Positions 26,391-37,200 of a stretch of 64,000 nt of DNA are shown here, piece after piece. Positions within the stretch are counted from its first letter, which is position 1, and each line of letters begins with the position of its first letter. The notes under the pieces are model-generated. The model saw nothing but the letters and a program-made list of their open reading frames with translations. It searched no databases and had not been told where the DNA came from. A program made the translations under genes and the position numbers. This DNA comes from Selenomonas sp. AE3005. Its GTDB lineage: Bacteria; Bacillota; Negativicutes; Selenomonadales; Selenomonadaceae. The stretch spans positions 21,685-85,684 of the forward strand of contig NZ_KK366041.1 of assembly GCF_000686945.1 (NCBI RefSeq). The letters run 5' to 3'.

Positions 26391-27269
26391 TTACCATAAA
26401 CGGTCATTATCATCAAAGTGCCCCATGCCGTCATCCAGACGGCTGGTGAATTTTTCTATATCATCATAATCCAGTGACAGGAGCAATCCGAACAGCACGT
26501 CCTGATAATAACGCACCCCTACGGAAAAAATCATGCCCCCCATGTCAATATAATCGAGGTCGAGTGTATTGGCAACATAGAGAAACTCATCCGCATATTT
26601 CGCTAACGGTGTTTTTTCGGAGGTGGATAAGAGCACGATTTTTGTGCCCTGCTGTTTCAAAAGCTGGGCTGTCCGCAGCAGGCGTTTGTTCATGCCTGTA
26701 CGGCTGATGATAATGGCCAGGTGGGTTGAATCCGAAAGCATGGCCTGTGCCAGCTGCGCAGTCATGGAACTATTGGCCACAGCCACCCGTTTTACCTGCA
26801 GCATGTTAAAAACCATACTCTGCGCCAAATGATAATTTTGGTCATAAGCATAGATATCAATACTGGCAGCTTTACGCATCATTTTCGCCACACGCACTAC
26901 CTGCGCCATATCCATTTCATTTTTCGTTTCTTCAATGGACTCAATCTCCAGGGCCGCCATCTTCTGCACAATACCTTCCGGATTGTCCATGGAGGTAATG
27001 GGCCGTTTGATTTTTATTTCCCTGCAGGGAGATGCTTTTTCCGTGCGGTTGACTTCGCTGATGAAACGCAGTTTAAATTCGTTATAGCCTTTTAGTCCCA
27101 GTTTTTGACACAAGCGAAAAATGCCTGCCGGACTGCTGTAGGTTCTTTGCGCCAAATCCCGGATAGAAAGCTCCGCCAATTCTCGTTTATGACTCAGAAT
27201 GTAATTTATCATGTTCTGCTCAGAGGGCGAAAAGCGCTCCTGCTCTTGCATTTTTCTAAGTAAACGCAT
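26391..27269 (-). CDS. RpiR/MurR-family transcriptional regulator
   Basis: About 292 residues. N-terminal HTH: RFSPSEQNMINYILSHKREL, then LSIRDLAQRTYSSPAGIFRL. C-terminal SIS domain: about residues 110-260, with AASIDIYAYDQNYHLAQ and HLAIIISRTGMNKRLLR, which binds sugar phosphates. It probably senses phosphorylated beta-glucosides and controls the adjacent PTS operon. ATG at 27269 is chosen (GAGGAAG upstream); a start 26 codons earlier would overlap the -10 hexamer of its own promoter. Confidence 0.85.
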   Translation of the reverse strand: MRLLRKMQEQERFSPSEQNMINYILSHKRELAELSIRDLAQRTYSSPAGIFRLCQKLGLKGYNEFKLRFISEVNRTEKASPCREIKIKRPITSMDNPEGIVQKMAALEIESIEETKNEMDMAQVVRVAKMMRKAASIDIYAYDQNYHLAQSMVFNMLQVKRVAVANSSMTAQLAQAMLSDSTHLAIIISRTGMNKRLLRTAQLLKQQGTKIVLLSTSEKTPLAKYADEFLYVANTLDLDYIDMGGMIFSVGVRYYQDVLFGLLLSLDYDDIEKFTSRLDDGMGHFDDNDRLW

Positions 27270-27345
27270 AACTAATTCTTCCTCTTCCCACCTGTTTTCC
27301 CTAAATGCCTTATCAATGCTTACGCGGGGTAAATATTTAAACATC

Positions 27346-27354
27346 ATTATAACA
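27346..27354 (-). promoter_or_regulatory. Extended -10 promoter of the RpiR-family gene
   Basis: Minus strand TGTTATAAT, an extended -10 element without a good -35. It overlaps the first in-frame ATG of the open frame, which argues that translation starts downstream at 27269. Confidence 0.5.
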
Positions 27355-27762
27355 CAAAAAATTTCCCCCTAACTATTCTTCAATATATCTAATGGAAGAT
27401 CTCTTCCCCTCCCATATTTAATACATATTTCTATCTCATATTATTACATGATTATAAGACAGTATTGGTACGGTAATATCAATAGAATATTATACACTTA
27501 TAAGCAAATCTCACGCAGGATACATCTTTTGTAATTATCGTTTAAACTCACCAGAATCGTCTGTAAGCTATGGCTAGTGCTTATCGCATATAATTGATCA
27601 TACGCAGCAAAAAACATGCTACAGACGAATTTCAAACCGTCTCATAAAAAATCTGTAAAATTGGTGAGGCTCACTTCCGCATTTCAGCTATCTGAAATGA
27701 CTATTTTCCCTACTCTTGTGAGGCTTAATGCCGTTCTTAAAATCACTGAACCTGCAGTTGGC
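27355..27762. other. AT-rich intergenic region with hairpins, no gene seen
   Basis: No open frame with a ribosome site is found. Two structures stand out: TCGTCTGTAAGC (27557-27568) pairing with GCTACAGACGA (27618-27628) across about 50 bases, and a perfect CATTTCAG/CTGAAATG hairpin near 27682-27701. No T-run follows either, so they do not look like terminators. A decayed element or a small structured RNA is possible. Confidence 0.35.
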
Positions 27763-28215
27763 TTAAACATTTTTTTTGCATAAATCATATTTATCTTGTG
27801 CTTTTTTCAGTATAACCATATGTTTATTCTTTTCCGCAAGACTCCTGTCATTCGCAATTTGCCATTTTAGCGAATCAATAAGTTTTGCAAGCTCATCTTC
27901 TTTATCCGGCAAACTCCTGCTAATCAAGTAATCATCGTCATGCTCCACAGGTACTTGTTTTGCAATTCTAGCCACTGAGGCACGTGACACCCCAAGCTCA
28001 TTTGCAATGACGGAGTAACTTTTTCCCTTTTTACGCAGCTCAACTATTTTCTCCTTAGGCAATTTAGGCGGCCGCCCGGCTTTACCTTCCGGACTGAAAC
28101 TGATTACGGTAAAACCATTTTGGGTTTTGCCATCAACCTGAACATTATGCGCTTTTCGTTTTTCCAGAAAGTCCAAAAAATCTTGGGCCTCATCATCTTC
28201 CACAAATACCCTCAT
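27763..28215 (-). CDS. Resolvase-type helix-turn-helix protein
   Basis: 150 residues from ATG 28215 after GAAAGGATT. The N-terminal 45 residues look like a small alpha/beta domain (VFVEDDEAQDFLDFLEKRK). The centre has GRPPKLPKEKIVELRKKGKS followed by YSVIANELGVSRASVARI, the helix-turn-helix found at the C-terminus of serine recombinases and in small regulators. The C-terminus is a Lys-rich coiled coil. No recombinase catalytic domain is present, so it is a DNA-binding protein only; target unknown. Confidence 0.65.
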   Translation of the reverse strand: MRVFVEDDEAQDFLDFLEKRKAHNVQVDGKTQNGFTVISFSPEGKAGRPPKLPKEKIVELRKKGKSYSVIANELGVSRASVARIAKQVPVEHDDDYLISRSLPDKEDELAKLIDSLKWQIANDRSLAEKNKHMVILKKAQDKYDLCKKNV

Positions 28216-28424
28216 AATCCTTTCCCCCATGTATCTTTCTTTACATTAAATATAACACTGCTGTATCATAATCGCAAGTATATTATTGTATAACTTATCT
28301 ACTTCACACTATGATTTGTTAATGATAAAAATACGAAACTCTAAAAACTTGCAGGATTACAGCTATAAAAGCAGAAGTGTATATTTGTATGTTGTACAGT
28401 CCGATTTCAGAAGGAGGAATATGC

Positions 28425-28982
28425 ATGAGCGTTGAGTTTACTGATAAAAAAGCCTGCATTGCCCCAGAGGGTGTATTCATCATCGGCACCTATGATGAGA
28501 ATGGCGTTCCAAATGCCATGAACGCAGCTTGGGGAGCACAGTCTGATTTTGATGAAATCACCCTATTCCTGGCCAAGCACAAAACAACGGAGAACATCAA
28601 GCATACCAAGGCTTTCACCGTAGCCTTTGCCACTAAGGACACGGTGGAAATTGCTGATTACTTCGGCGTGGAAACTGGCAGCAAGGTTAACAAGATTGAG
28701 AAGGCTGGCTGCCATGTCCACAAGAGTGCACATGTCAATGCCCCTGTCATCGAAGAGTTCCCAGTAACACTTGAATGCGAATGTGTGAGCTACAGTGACG
28801 AGACCGGCATTCTGGTGGGCAAAATCATTGCCCAGCAAGCTGATGAAAAGGTTCTGACAGATGGCGTAGTGGACTACGACAAACTACAGCCCATAATTTT
28901 CGATATTGCCACCAAGACCTACCGACTTGTGGGGCCAGTTGTGGGCAAGGCGTTCCATGATGGGCTAAAACTGAAAAGTTGA
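28425..28982 (+). CDS. Flavin reductase-like FMN-binding protein (flavoredoxin type)
   Basis: 185 residues; ATG 28425 after AAGGAGG. The segments GTYDENGVPNAMNAAWG and FTVAFATKDTVEIADYFG fit the split-barrel FMN-binding flavin reductase/flavoredoxin family, in which the former binds the FMN phosphate. Likely a cytoplasmic electron carrier or NAD(P)H:flavin oxidoreductase. Monocistronic; a terminator follows directly. Confidence 0.8.
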   Translation: MSVEFTDKKACIAPEGVFIIGTYDENGVPNAMNAAWGAQSDFDEITLFLAKHKTTENIKHTKAFTVAFATKDTVEIADYFGVETGSKVNKIEKAGCHVHKSAHVNAPVIEEFPVTLECECVSYSDETGILVGKIIAQQADEKVLTDGVVDYDKLQPIIFDIATKTYRLVGPVVGKAFHDGLKLKS

Positions 28983-28998
28983 TTATCGCAGACATAAT

Positions 28999-29048
28999 AA
29001 AAGGTGCTGTGGTGAAATGCAAAAAGCATTTTATCCACAGCACCTTTT
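28999..29048. terminator. Terminator with AGGTGCTGTGG arms
   Basis: Arms 28999-29012 and 29035-29048, A-run and T-run flanks. Its arms and loop resemble the terminator at 31152-31207. Confidence 0.8.
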
Positions 29049-29134
29049 TATAATCTCAATTTATTTTTCGGTTCTAATCTTGAATGAATTCCCCATCCAT
29101 TTATGGGCCTGCAAGCAATGAACTATTACGATGT

Positions 29135-29163
29135 TTGACGTTGCCGTAAAACCACATTATACT
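29135..29163 (+). promoter_or_regulatory. Promoter of the DUF5662/Spx-like/nfo operon
   Basis: TTGACG (29135-29140), 17-base spacer, TATACT (29158-29163); 36 bases before the first start codon. Confidence 0.75.
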
Positions 29164-29199
29164 TGATTCAGTATCTTAAAAAAGTTGGAGGCTAGGCTT

Positions 29200-29793
29200 G
29201 TGAATCTGGTAGAACGTATCTGTGGTCACACATGGATGATTCTTCGTCATAAATACTGGGTATTTCGCTTTTGCTGTATTGCAGGGATTCCGTGGCAGGG
29301 ATTTATGCATGACTGGTCTAAGTTCTCGCCGACAGAATTTATAGAAAGCGTAAAATACTACAACGGCAAGATTTCGCCCATAAAAATCTGCAAACAGAAA
29401 AACAACGGCCTGTCCATGGCCTGGATTCATCATCATGGACGAAATCTTCATCACTATGAGGCCTGGTGGGATAATTTCGACCACGGTGCCTATCCGCAGG
29501 ATATGCCCTACAAATACGCCGTGGAGCTGATTTGTGACTGCCTCGGAGCCGGCAAAGCCTATGGCCGCGATAAATTCACCTTTCAGGCTGAATACGAATG
29601 GTGGCAGAATAAATGCGCAACCGGTATTGGCATGAGCCCCAATATGCGGGACTTTGTGGAATCGATACTCAGTCAGCTGGCAAAAACAGAAGATTTATCT
29701 TTGCTGCGACCAGAATCGATGCAGGCCATTTATAACAAAACTGTGAAAGAGGGAAAACATGAACATACAAATTTTCGGCACCAAGAAATGTAA
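29200..29793 (+). CDS. DUF5662 family protein
   Basis: 197 residues, GTG start at 29200 with GGAGG eight bases upstream. Carries FMHDWSKFSPTEFIESVKYY and AWIHHHGRNLHHYEAWWD: His/Asp-rich helices typical of DUF5662, suggestive of a metal-dependent phosphohydrolase-like (HD-type) helical fold. Activity unknown. The end overlaps the next gene by 35 bases, so the three genes to 30930 are one operon. Confidence 0.75.
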   Translation: MNLVERICGHTWMILRHKYWVFRFCCIAGIPWQGFMHDWSKFSPTEFIESVKYYNGKISPIKICKQKNNGLSMAWIHHHGRNLHHYEAWWDNFDHGAYPQDMPYKYAVELICDCLGAGKAYGRDKFTFQAEYEWWQNKCATGIGMSPNMRDFVESILSQLAKTEDLSLLRPESMQAIYNKTVKEGKHEHTNFRHQEM

Positions 29794-30094
29794 CAACACC
29801 AAGAAAGCTCAGCGTTTCTTTAAAGAACGCGGCATAAAGTTCCAGTTTATCGATATCCTGGACAAGGGCATGAGCAAGGGCGAGTTCCAGTCCGTGGCCA
29901 ATGCTCATGGCGGCATTGACGGTATGATAAATCCGGAGTGCAAGGACAAGGACGCTCTGGCCCGTGTCAACTATATGGCAGACAAGCTGGAAACAATCCT
30001 TGCGAACCAGCAGGTTATAAAAACGCCCGTAGTACGAAATGGCAAAGAGTCAACGTTAGGCTATGAGCCGGATATTTGGAAAGGCTGGCAGTAA
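29759..30094 (+). CDS. ArsC/Spx-family thioredoxin-fold protein
   Basis: 111 residues: [20 protein letters not shown] with a single Cys (CxxT, not CxxC), then [11 protein letters not shown] and a [13 protein letters not shown] strand. This is the arsenate reductase-like fold. It lacks the Arg triad of classical ArsC as far as I can see, so a general reductase or Spx-like regulator is as likely as arsenate reduction. Start overlaps the preceding gene; the ATG of the next gene follows two bases after its stop. Confidence 0.75.
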   Translation: MNIQIFGTKKCNNTKKAQRFFKERGIKFQFIDILDKGMSKGEFQSVANAHGGIDGMINPECKDKDALARVNYMADKLETILANQQVIKTPVVRNGKESTLGYEPDIWKGWQ

Positions 30095-30096
30095 GC

Positions 30097-30930
30097 ATGA
30101 TTCATATCGGATGTCATTTATCATCAGCCAAAGGCTATCTTGCCATGGGCAAGGATGCCGTCAGCATAAATGCTGACACGTTCGCCTTTTTCACCCGCAA
30201 TCCCCGCGGTGGCAAAGCAAAGGACATCAACCCTGCAGATGCAGACGCCTTTATCGCTTTTGCCGAGGAACACCATTTCACCAAGTTAGTCGCCCATGCC
30301 CCTTATACTATGAACCTATGTGCTGCCAAGGACAATTTACGCACATTTGCTCATGAGACGCTGGCAGATGACCTGCAGCGTATGGAATACACGCCCGGCA
30401 ACTACTACAATTTCCATCCCGGCAGTCATGTAGGACAAGGCAGTGAACAAGGCATTGCCTTAATTGCCGCAGAGCTTAACCGCGTCCTCACTCCTGCCCA
30501 GTCCACCACTGTTCTTTTGGAAACCATGGCCGGCAAAGGCACCGAAATTGGCCGTTCTTTCGAGGAACTGCGGGCCATCATTGACCGGGTAGAACTCCAA
30601 GACAAACTGGGTATATGCCTTGATACCTGCCACATCAGGGATGGCGGATATGATATCGTCCATGACCTGGATGGCGTGCTGAACGAATTTGACCGGATTA
30701 TCGGTCTTAAACGTCTCAAAGCTATCCATCTGAATGACAGTTTGAATCCCTGCGGCTCGCACAAAGACCGGCACGCACGCATTGGTGAGGGCTGCATCGG
30801 CCTTGACGCCCTGGTAAGCGTCATAAACCATCCACAGCTGCGAAACCTTCCCTTTATACTGGAAACGCCCAATGAACTTGCCGGCTACGCTCAGGAAATT
30901 GCTCTGCTGAAGAATAATTTTCTCGCATAA
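30097..30930 (+). CDS. nfo: Endonuclease IV (AP endonuclease)
   Basis: 277 residues. [81 protein letters not shown] and [20 protein letters not shown] follow the trinuclear zinc-binding order of Nfo. It cuts DNA 5' of abasic sites in base-excision repair. The start is probably reinitiation from the gene upstream, since no strong ribosome site is present. Confidence 0.92.
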   Translation: MIHIGCHLSSAKGYLAMGKDAVSINADTFAFFTRNPRGGKAKDINPADADAFIAFAEEHHFTKLVAHAPYTMNLCAAKDNLRTFAHETLADDLQRMEYTPGNYYNFHPGSHVGQGSEQGIALIAAELNRVLTPAQSTTVLLETMAGKGTEIGRSFEELRAIIDRVELQDKLGICLDTCHIRDGGYDIVHDLDGVLNEFDRIIGLKRLKAIHLNDSLNPCGSHKDRHARIGEGCIGLDALVSVINHPQLRNLPFILETPNELAGYAQEIALLKNNFLA

Positions 30931-30973
30931 TCCCCACAAATTTAATAAAAAAATCTGCTTTGTCGCATAATGA

Positions 30974-31120
30974 AATAATACCAACGCCGTAGGTCCTGTA
31001 AACGAGACTGGCCCGTTGAAGGAAACCGGCCCCCTCAACGATCCATACGAACTAAAGCATGGCCCGTTAATGCCTCCGCCTAATACTTGTGATCCTCCGT
31101 ACAAGACTGGCCCGTTATAA
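30974..31120 (+). pseudogene. Leaderless remnant of a GPL-repeat secreted peptide gene
   Basis: A 48-codon frame with no start codon before it (TGA at 30971) reads GPVNETGPLKETGPLNDPY, then KHGPLMPPPNTC and DPPYKTGPL before TAA at 31118. The repeated TGPL and the KTG(P/S)L end resemble the mature part of the peptide encoded at 54786. A terminator follows. The leader part is missing because only about 40 bases separate it from nfo. A 5'-deleted precursor gene is the simplest reading. Confidence 0.4.
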
Positions 31121-31151
31121 AATCTCTCGAATCCCATAAAAATTGTTATCT

Positions 31152-31207
31152 AAAAACAGGTGCTGTGAATAAATGCTTTCACATTTAATCACAGCACCTG
31201 TTTTTTG
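31152..31207. terminator. Bidirectional terminator between the peptide remnant and tpsA
   Basis: Twelve-bp arms ACAGGTGCTGTG (31156-31167) and complement (31190-31201) with A-run and T-run. Closely similar to the terminator at 28999-29048. Confidence 0.8.
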
Positions 31208-31255
31208 TAATTATCAGCTTTAGGCTATATTACCTCGTATCCTCCTAATACCTTC

Positions 31256-34200
31256 TTAATCGACTACAACTTCCTCCACAACATCATTTTTCTGTAGGAA
31301 ATCGGCGTTCACAGCGTCCATATCTATGGACATCTGCTTCATCGCATTGACACGTCTGGTCAACCATGTACCGTCAAAGGTAAATTTACCATGCACATTG
31401 GTGTCACGCTCGCGCATCATATCCACTACACTTAAATTATCGCCATAGAGTTTTGTGTAATACCTGCCGCAATCGACTAGGACGGTTCCGTGAGTCCTGA
31501 GCATTCCATCAGTATAAAGCTGGTAGGAACGCTCTTTACTATAAGCCAACCCCAAGTTATTCCAATAAGCCAGCTGTTCCCCATCTCTGGTGGGAGTACG
31601 CCCATAAATGGCCAAATCCGTCTGCGCGTTATCAAGATAAATCTTATCTACCGCCAGCACATCGGCCACAGAAAGGTTTCCTTCATCTACGTGAAGATAC
31701 CCGCTGTTCCCCCAAAGGCTTAGCATTTCTGTACCACCTTTAGAGCGAAGACTCCCGACATAGAATTCTTTGCCGATGAGTTTATTATCATCAGTACCCG
31801 TCATCGAAAAATGGAAAACCTTTCCACCATTATTTGCGGTAATGCCATCGACGTAGATAAAGTTACCTGCCAGCGCACTATCTCCACTCACAACGGCCTC
31901 TTTCTCAAAATAGATGCCGCCATCGCTACGGATCTTCGCATTCAAATCCCGCTTAGCATTTATCCTGTCGGTCACATGCAGGTCGCCATTTCTTCCATTC
32001 AGCAGCACATCGCGGCCGGATTCAATCTGACCATTCTGCTCAATGACGAAACTAAGTTCGCCTGGCTTATATTGGCTGTTTCCGGCAGTCATGGAAATAT
32101 CGCCTGTCTGCGTGGAAGTTTTACCATAAATATAGATTTTACCCAAATCCACATCAATATTGATATTCTCCCGAGCAGTTACGGTTTCTACATCCGGGCT
32201 ATTATCACCAATGGTGACATTGCCAGTTCCTACCTCAACGCCAATGTTTCCTTTTTCTGCCCGCACTTCTTTTCCTATGGTAATATTCCCCAAACCAGCT
32301 GCAAGATTCACATTTCCTGCTGCAGTGGCAACATTAGCCCCCGCAACAACATTTCCTTGCTTAGTGGAAATATCTATATCCTTTTCAGCAGTTATATCTT
32401 TTCCTATCAGGATATTACCACTACCGGATAACAGACGAACCGAGCCTACATCCGAATTGATAGAATGCCCCCCTATGATGTTTCCTTTATCCGTGGAAAC
32501 ATCCACGTTCTTTGTAACGGACACATCATTGTCTAAATAGATACCGCCATTGCTGCTGATTTTCGCATTCAACCCCTGCTTAGCATTTATTCTGTCGGTC
32601 ACATGCAAATCGCCATTTCTTCCATTCAGCAACACATCGCGGCCGGATTCAATCTGGCCATTCTGCTCAATAACGAAGTTAAGTTCACCTGGCTTATATT
32701 GGCTGTTTCCGGCAGCCATGGAAATATCTCCTGTCTGCGTGGAAGTTTTACCATAAATATAGATTTTGCCCACATCCACGCCAATGTTGATATTCTCATG
32801 TGCGGTTACGGTTTCCACATCTGGCCCATTGTCACCAATAGTGACATTACCTGTGCTTACCTGAACGCCAATGCTGCCTTTTTCGGCTCGCACTTCTTTT
32901 CCTACAGCAATATCACCATTTTCGGCTGCAAGATTTACATTGCCATTCCCTGAAACCACTGTAGCTCCCACATTGATAGTCCCCACAGCAGCAGCCATGA
33001 CAATATCCTGCGTAGCACGGACATCATGACCAACGTAGATATCACCATCCGTAGTTTTTACGCTTACTTTTCCTGCTACATTCACATCTGTATCAAAGTA
33101 TATACCTCCCTTTTCCTCCAATTCAGTCACCAAATCCTGTTTGGCCTGGATACGGTCTGAAACATGCAAATCACCATTACCTACATTCAAATGGATGGCC
33201 CCACCGGCTTCCAATTTTCCGTTCTGGTCGATAATAAAGGAACTATTATCTTCTCCCGGAATATATTGTTCTCTATGTGCCGTTATGGAAATATCTCCAA
33301 TTTCTGTAGAAGTTTTACCATAAACTACAACTTTGCCATCCTTAGCCGTAAGGTCAATATTCTGTTTTGCGGTGACGGTCTTCACATCCGGCCCGTTGTT
33401 GCCAATGAGAATATCCCCCTGACCAGAGAGAATGTCAATACTTCCTTCCTGAGCCGTGACTGTCTTAACAATCCCGATATTTCCTTTGTCCGTTTGGATG
33501 GACACATTGCCAGCCTTGGCCAGAATATCGCCAGCATCCCCCATGTTCGTGTCGCCTACAACGACATTACCCTGATGAGTGGAAATAGTCACGTCTTTCC
33601 CTGCTGTGACATCCTTTCCTACCAAAACATCGCCGATTTCTGACTGCAAACGGATAGAACCTTCCGTCGAATTGACGTTATTTCCTACTTCGATATTTCC
33701 CTCTTTAGCTGTTATGGCAATATCCTTAGCAGCCTGAACCTCATCGTCCACACGGATTTTTCCCTGGCTGTCGGTGGTAATGTCAATTTCGCCTTTCTGT
33801 GCCGTGACACTCTTCAAGATATCAATACTTCCTTTGTCTGTCTTAATGGACACATTCCCATTCTTAGCCAGTACATCACCATCAACATTACCATCATCGA
33901 CAATGGATGCAGCACCTATAATCATAGCACCATCATGGCTGGAAATCGTGACCGCATCACCGGCAGTGATATCCTTGCCAATCAGAATATCGCCTTTCCC
34001 GGTCTGCAGATTAACCGTTCCCTCCTCCGAGTTGACAGTACGTCCCACAGCTATGATGCCGTTTTCTGTGGTAATATTTACATCTCCGGTTACTTCCACA
34101 TTCGTGCCAAAAATAACACTTCCCTGTTCACTTATGGCGGCAGTCAGGCCCTTCTCGGCACTAAGTTTATCCGTAATGTAGATATCGCCATTGCGCCCAT

Positions 34201-37200
34201 AGAGATTTATTCCACCGCCAGATTTAATCAAGCCATCCTCTTTGATGATGAAGTTACCATTAGCTGCGCCCTTTATATACACATCCTTTCCGGCTTTCAT
34301 GCTGATGTCACCACTCGTCGTAACCGTATGTCCTTGAATGGTAATCGTACCTGTGTTGGTGCCAATGCTGACATTCTTATTCGCAATAAGCGATTTCTCA
34401 TCCGACACATTATCACGGCCAACCGTAATATTACCCTTGCCCGTTTCCAGCTTAATGCTTTCATTTGTGGATTCTATCCCTTTGACAATGGCTATATCGC
34501 CCTGACCTGTACCTATAGTGACATCGCCCTTCGCCGTTATCGTTTTTTCATTCACTTCATCTTTTTGGCCAATAGAGATATCTCCCTGTCCAGAAATATC
34601 AACCGTGACAGTCCCGGCTTTAGCCTCTAACTTGCCCTCTAAGTCGACATCCCCATTGCCCTTCACAATGAAGTTCATATCTTTGCCAGCCTCCAGCAAA
34701 GTTTCGCCTTGCGACTGTTCGAGCATGCTCGCAACAGTACCGATATGGATACCGCTGCCTGCACTAGCCGAAGCGGCATGCCAGACTTCTACATCAATAC
34801 TATTCCCCGCTTTCATTGTGCCAATGTAGTAAACCGCATCTTTAGCCAGCATGAAGACATCATTTCCTGCCTCCATGCCTTTGCCAAGCCCGTGGATAGA
34901 GCCTTCACCAGTGCTTGCCAGTACAATGTCATTTTTCGCATATACATTGCCCAGCAGTTCCACATCTTTGCCAGCAGCCAGCCTCAAGCTGCCCGTAGCA
35001 GCCTGTGCATTGTTCCCGCCGAGAACGTGCAGCACATCAGCAGAATCAGCCAAAAATCTTACATTTCCCTGCTCTGCCAAATTGGTGAAATCTGCATCTC
35101 CCTTGATGCTATCCACCCTAGTACCTGCCACATAAGTTCCTTCATAATTGGTTATAGCCTTGACACTGCCAGCAATCTCATTGCCACCATCTTTTCCATC
35201 TGCCAGGAATATAGCAAACTTATTCTTGCTGCTTTCCAAAGATACGCCCTTGCCACTTTGGGTATCCACCACCGGTGCATCAATCTTGACACCTTCTGCC
35301 TCCTGGATAACACCACCAGCTTTAATGGTGAGAGAATTGTATTTATCTGCAAGTATATTAGCTACAGTAAAAGTATTATACGGCGCAGGCATTTTCTGCC
35401 CAGTGGTAATATCCCTGTGAATGTTCACATTAGCACCGGCAGTCAGCTCGATGTTGCCATTGTTGGCGGTCGTAGCATCGTTATTATTTGCCTGCAGTGC
35501 AGAAAGGACTTCAATGCTGCCATTGGCATCCCTGTTTTCAACTGCAATATTGCCCGCTACAGCCGGCTGAACGGAGATTTCCAAATCGTCTGTGTTGGTC
35601 TTGACCGAAACATCGCCCGCAATCGGCGCATCAGCCTGCGAAGCTTGTACCGCAATAGACTTGAACTTATTGCCAGTTCCCTGCAAATCAACCGTCTTGG
35701 CACTGGTGACATTCACATTCACAGCCTTGATGCCTGCATTAGCAGCCTGCTTGATATCCGCAGCGGTCGAAGTAAGAGTCACATTCTTGCCCGTACCTGC
35801 TTTAAAGATAGTGCCTGCCGTCTGAGACAGCGTTCCCTTAGCAGCCAGGGTAATATTGCCCGTAGCGGTAAAGTTACCCACATTAGCCAGACTGCCATTC
35901 TCACGGAGATTGGTTACAGAGATATCCCCTGCCACATCACGCTTAATTTCAACGGTCAGTGCATCGGCATTGTCCTTGATACGGACCTCACCGGCAATGG
36001 CCGGCTTTTCTGCCGCCTCGGTCGGCGTGCCATCAACCGTGATGCTGTTGAATTTGTTCTCAGCTTTATCCAAAAGCAGGGACTTGCCATTGAAGGTCTT
36101 CACCTTATCGGCGGTAATCGCACCTTTGCTCGTCTGGGTGATGCTGCCGTTGGTCGCCGTCAGCGTCAAATCCTTTTTCGCGCTTTGCGAATCCACTGCG
36201 GTCACTGCACCATCCAGCGTCAAATTTTCTGCAGCGGTAAGCGTCACATCGCCTCCGGCGTTAACGCTACCTGCCACTGCGGCCTTGTCCTTTTCCTCTT
36301 CCCGTCCCACAGCCAGGGAGCCTTCGCTTGCAGCGACAAACTCTTCTTTCGTATTGACGGTTCCGAGAACCAGAGTGCCGTTCGGGACATCTGTGTTATT
36401 CACGCCCTTGATATAGGCAGACTTCGCCGTGATGTTCACCGGGGCGCGGTCGTTCAAGATGCGGATTGCATAATCCTTATTACCCACAATACCAGTATTG
36501 GCGTTGGTGTTGAATTCCAATGTCTTTCCGGCGTTGATATAGGATTGGGCGATTTCCCCGTTGGCATTGCTCATCAGGAAGCCCTTGTCGCTATTCAGGG
36601 AAATGGTATCCTTGGCGAACATGGCTCCCAAACGGAGATAATCGGTAGTGTTCATGTTCTTGATGAACACATTTTTGTCGGCCCGGACCTCTGTCATATC
36701 TCCATCTCCGGACAGGTAAACTGTCAAGGGCTTGTCAGAAGAGCCAATGCTCTCCTGGCCACCGGTGAGGATCAGGTTCTTGCCCTTGATATTCGTCCCG
36801 TTGGCATCTGCGAGATCATTGTAGATTCCCAATTCGGAATGCAGGCGCACATCACCAGTCGCGCCATTCTGAGTGGCGTCAACCATGCCCACCTTGAGGG
36901 CGGAGTGCTCCCCGTTTTCGTCCTTGCGGCCCGCCACGGAGACATTGCCCCCCGCCTGCACATTGAGAGTGCCGCTGGCCTTGACGCCCAAGGGCATATT
37001 GCCCTTGATCTCAAAGGCCGTCAGATTGCCTGCTGCGTCCTTCTTGGCGGTGACATCAGAAGCACCCGCATTCATAAGCTGCTTCATGTAGTCAATTTTA
37101 TTATCCCCAGTCAGCTGCCCCACGGTAATAGTGGAGGCCGTGTCGGAGGAAGTACCCACTGCCTTGGCCGCGTTCAGCGTGATGTTCTTGCCCAGGACGT

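Noticed and set aside
30460-31137. Minus-strand 225-codon frame with NGPV repeats
   Set aside because: It is antisense to nfo over most of its length; the GP pattern arises because GGCCCG-type repeats of the plus-strand peptide remnant read similarly in reverse. No ribosome site.
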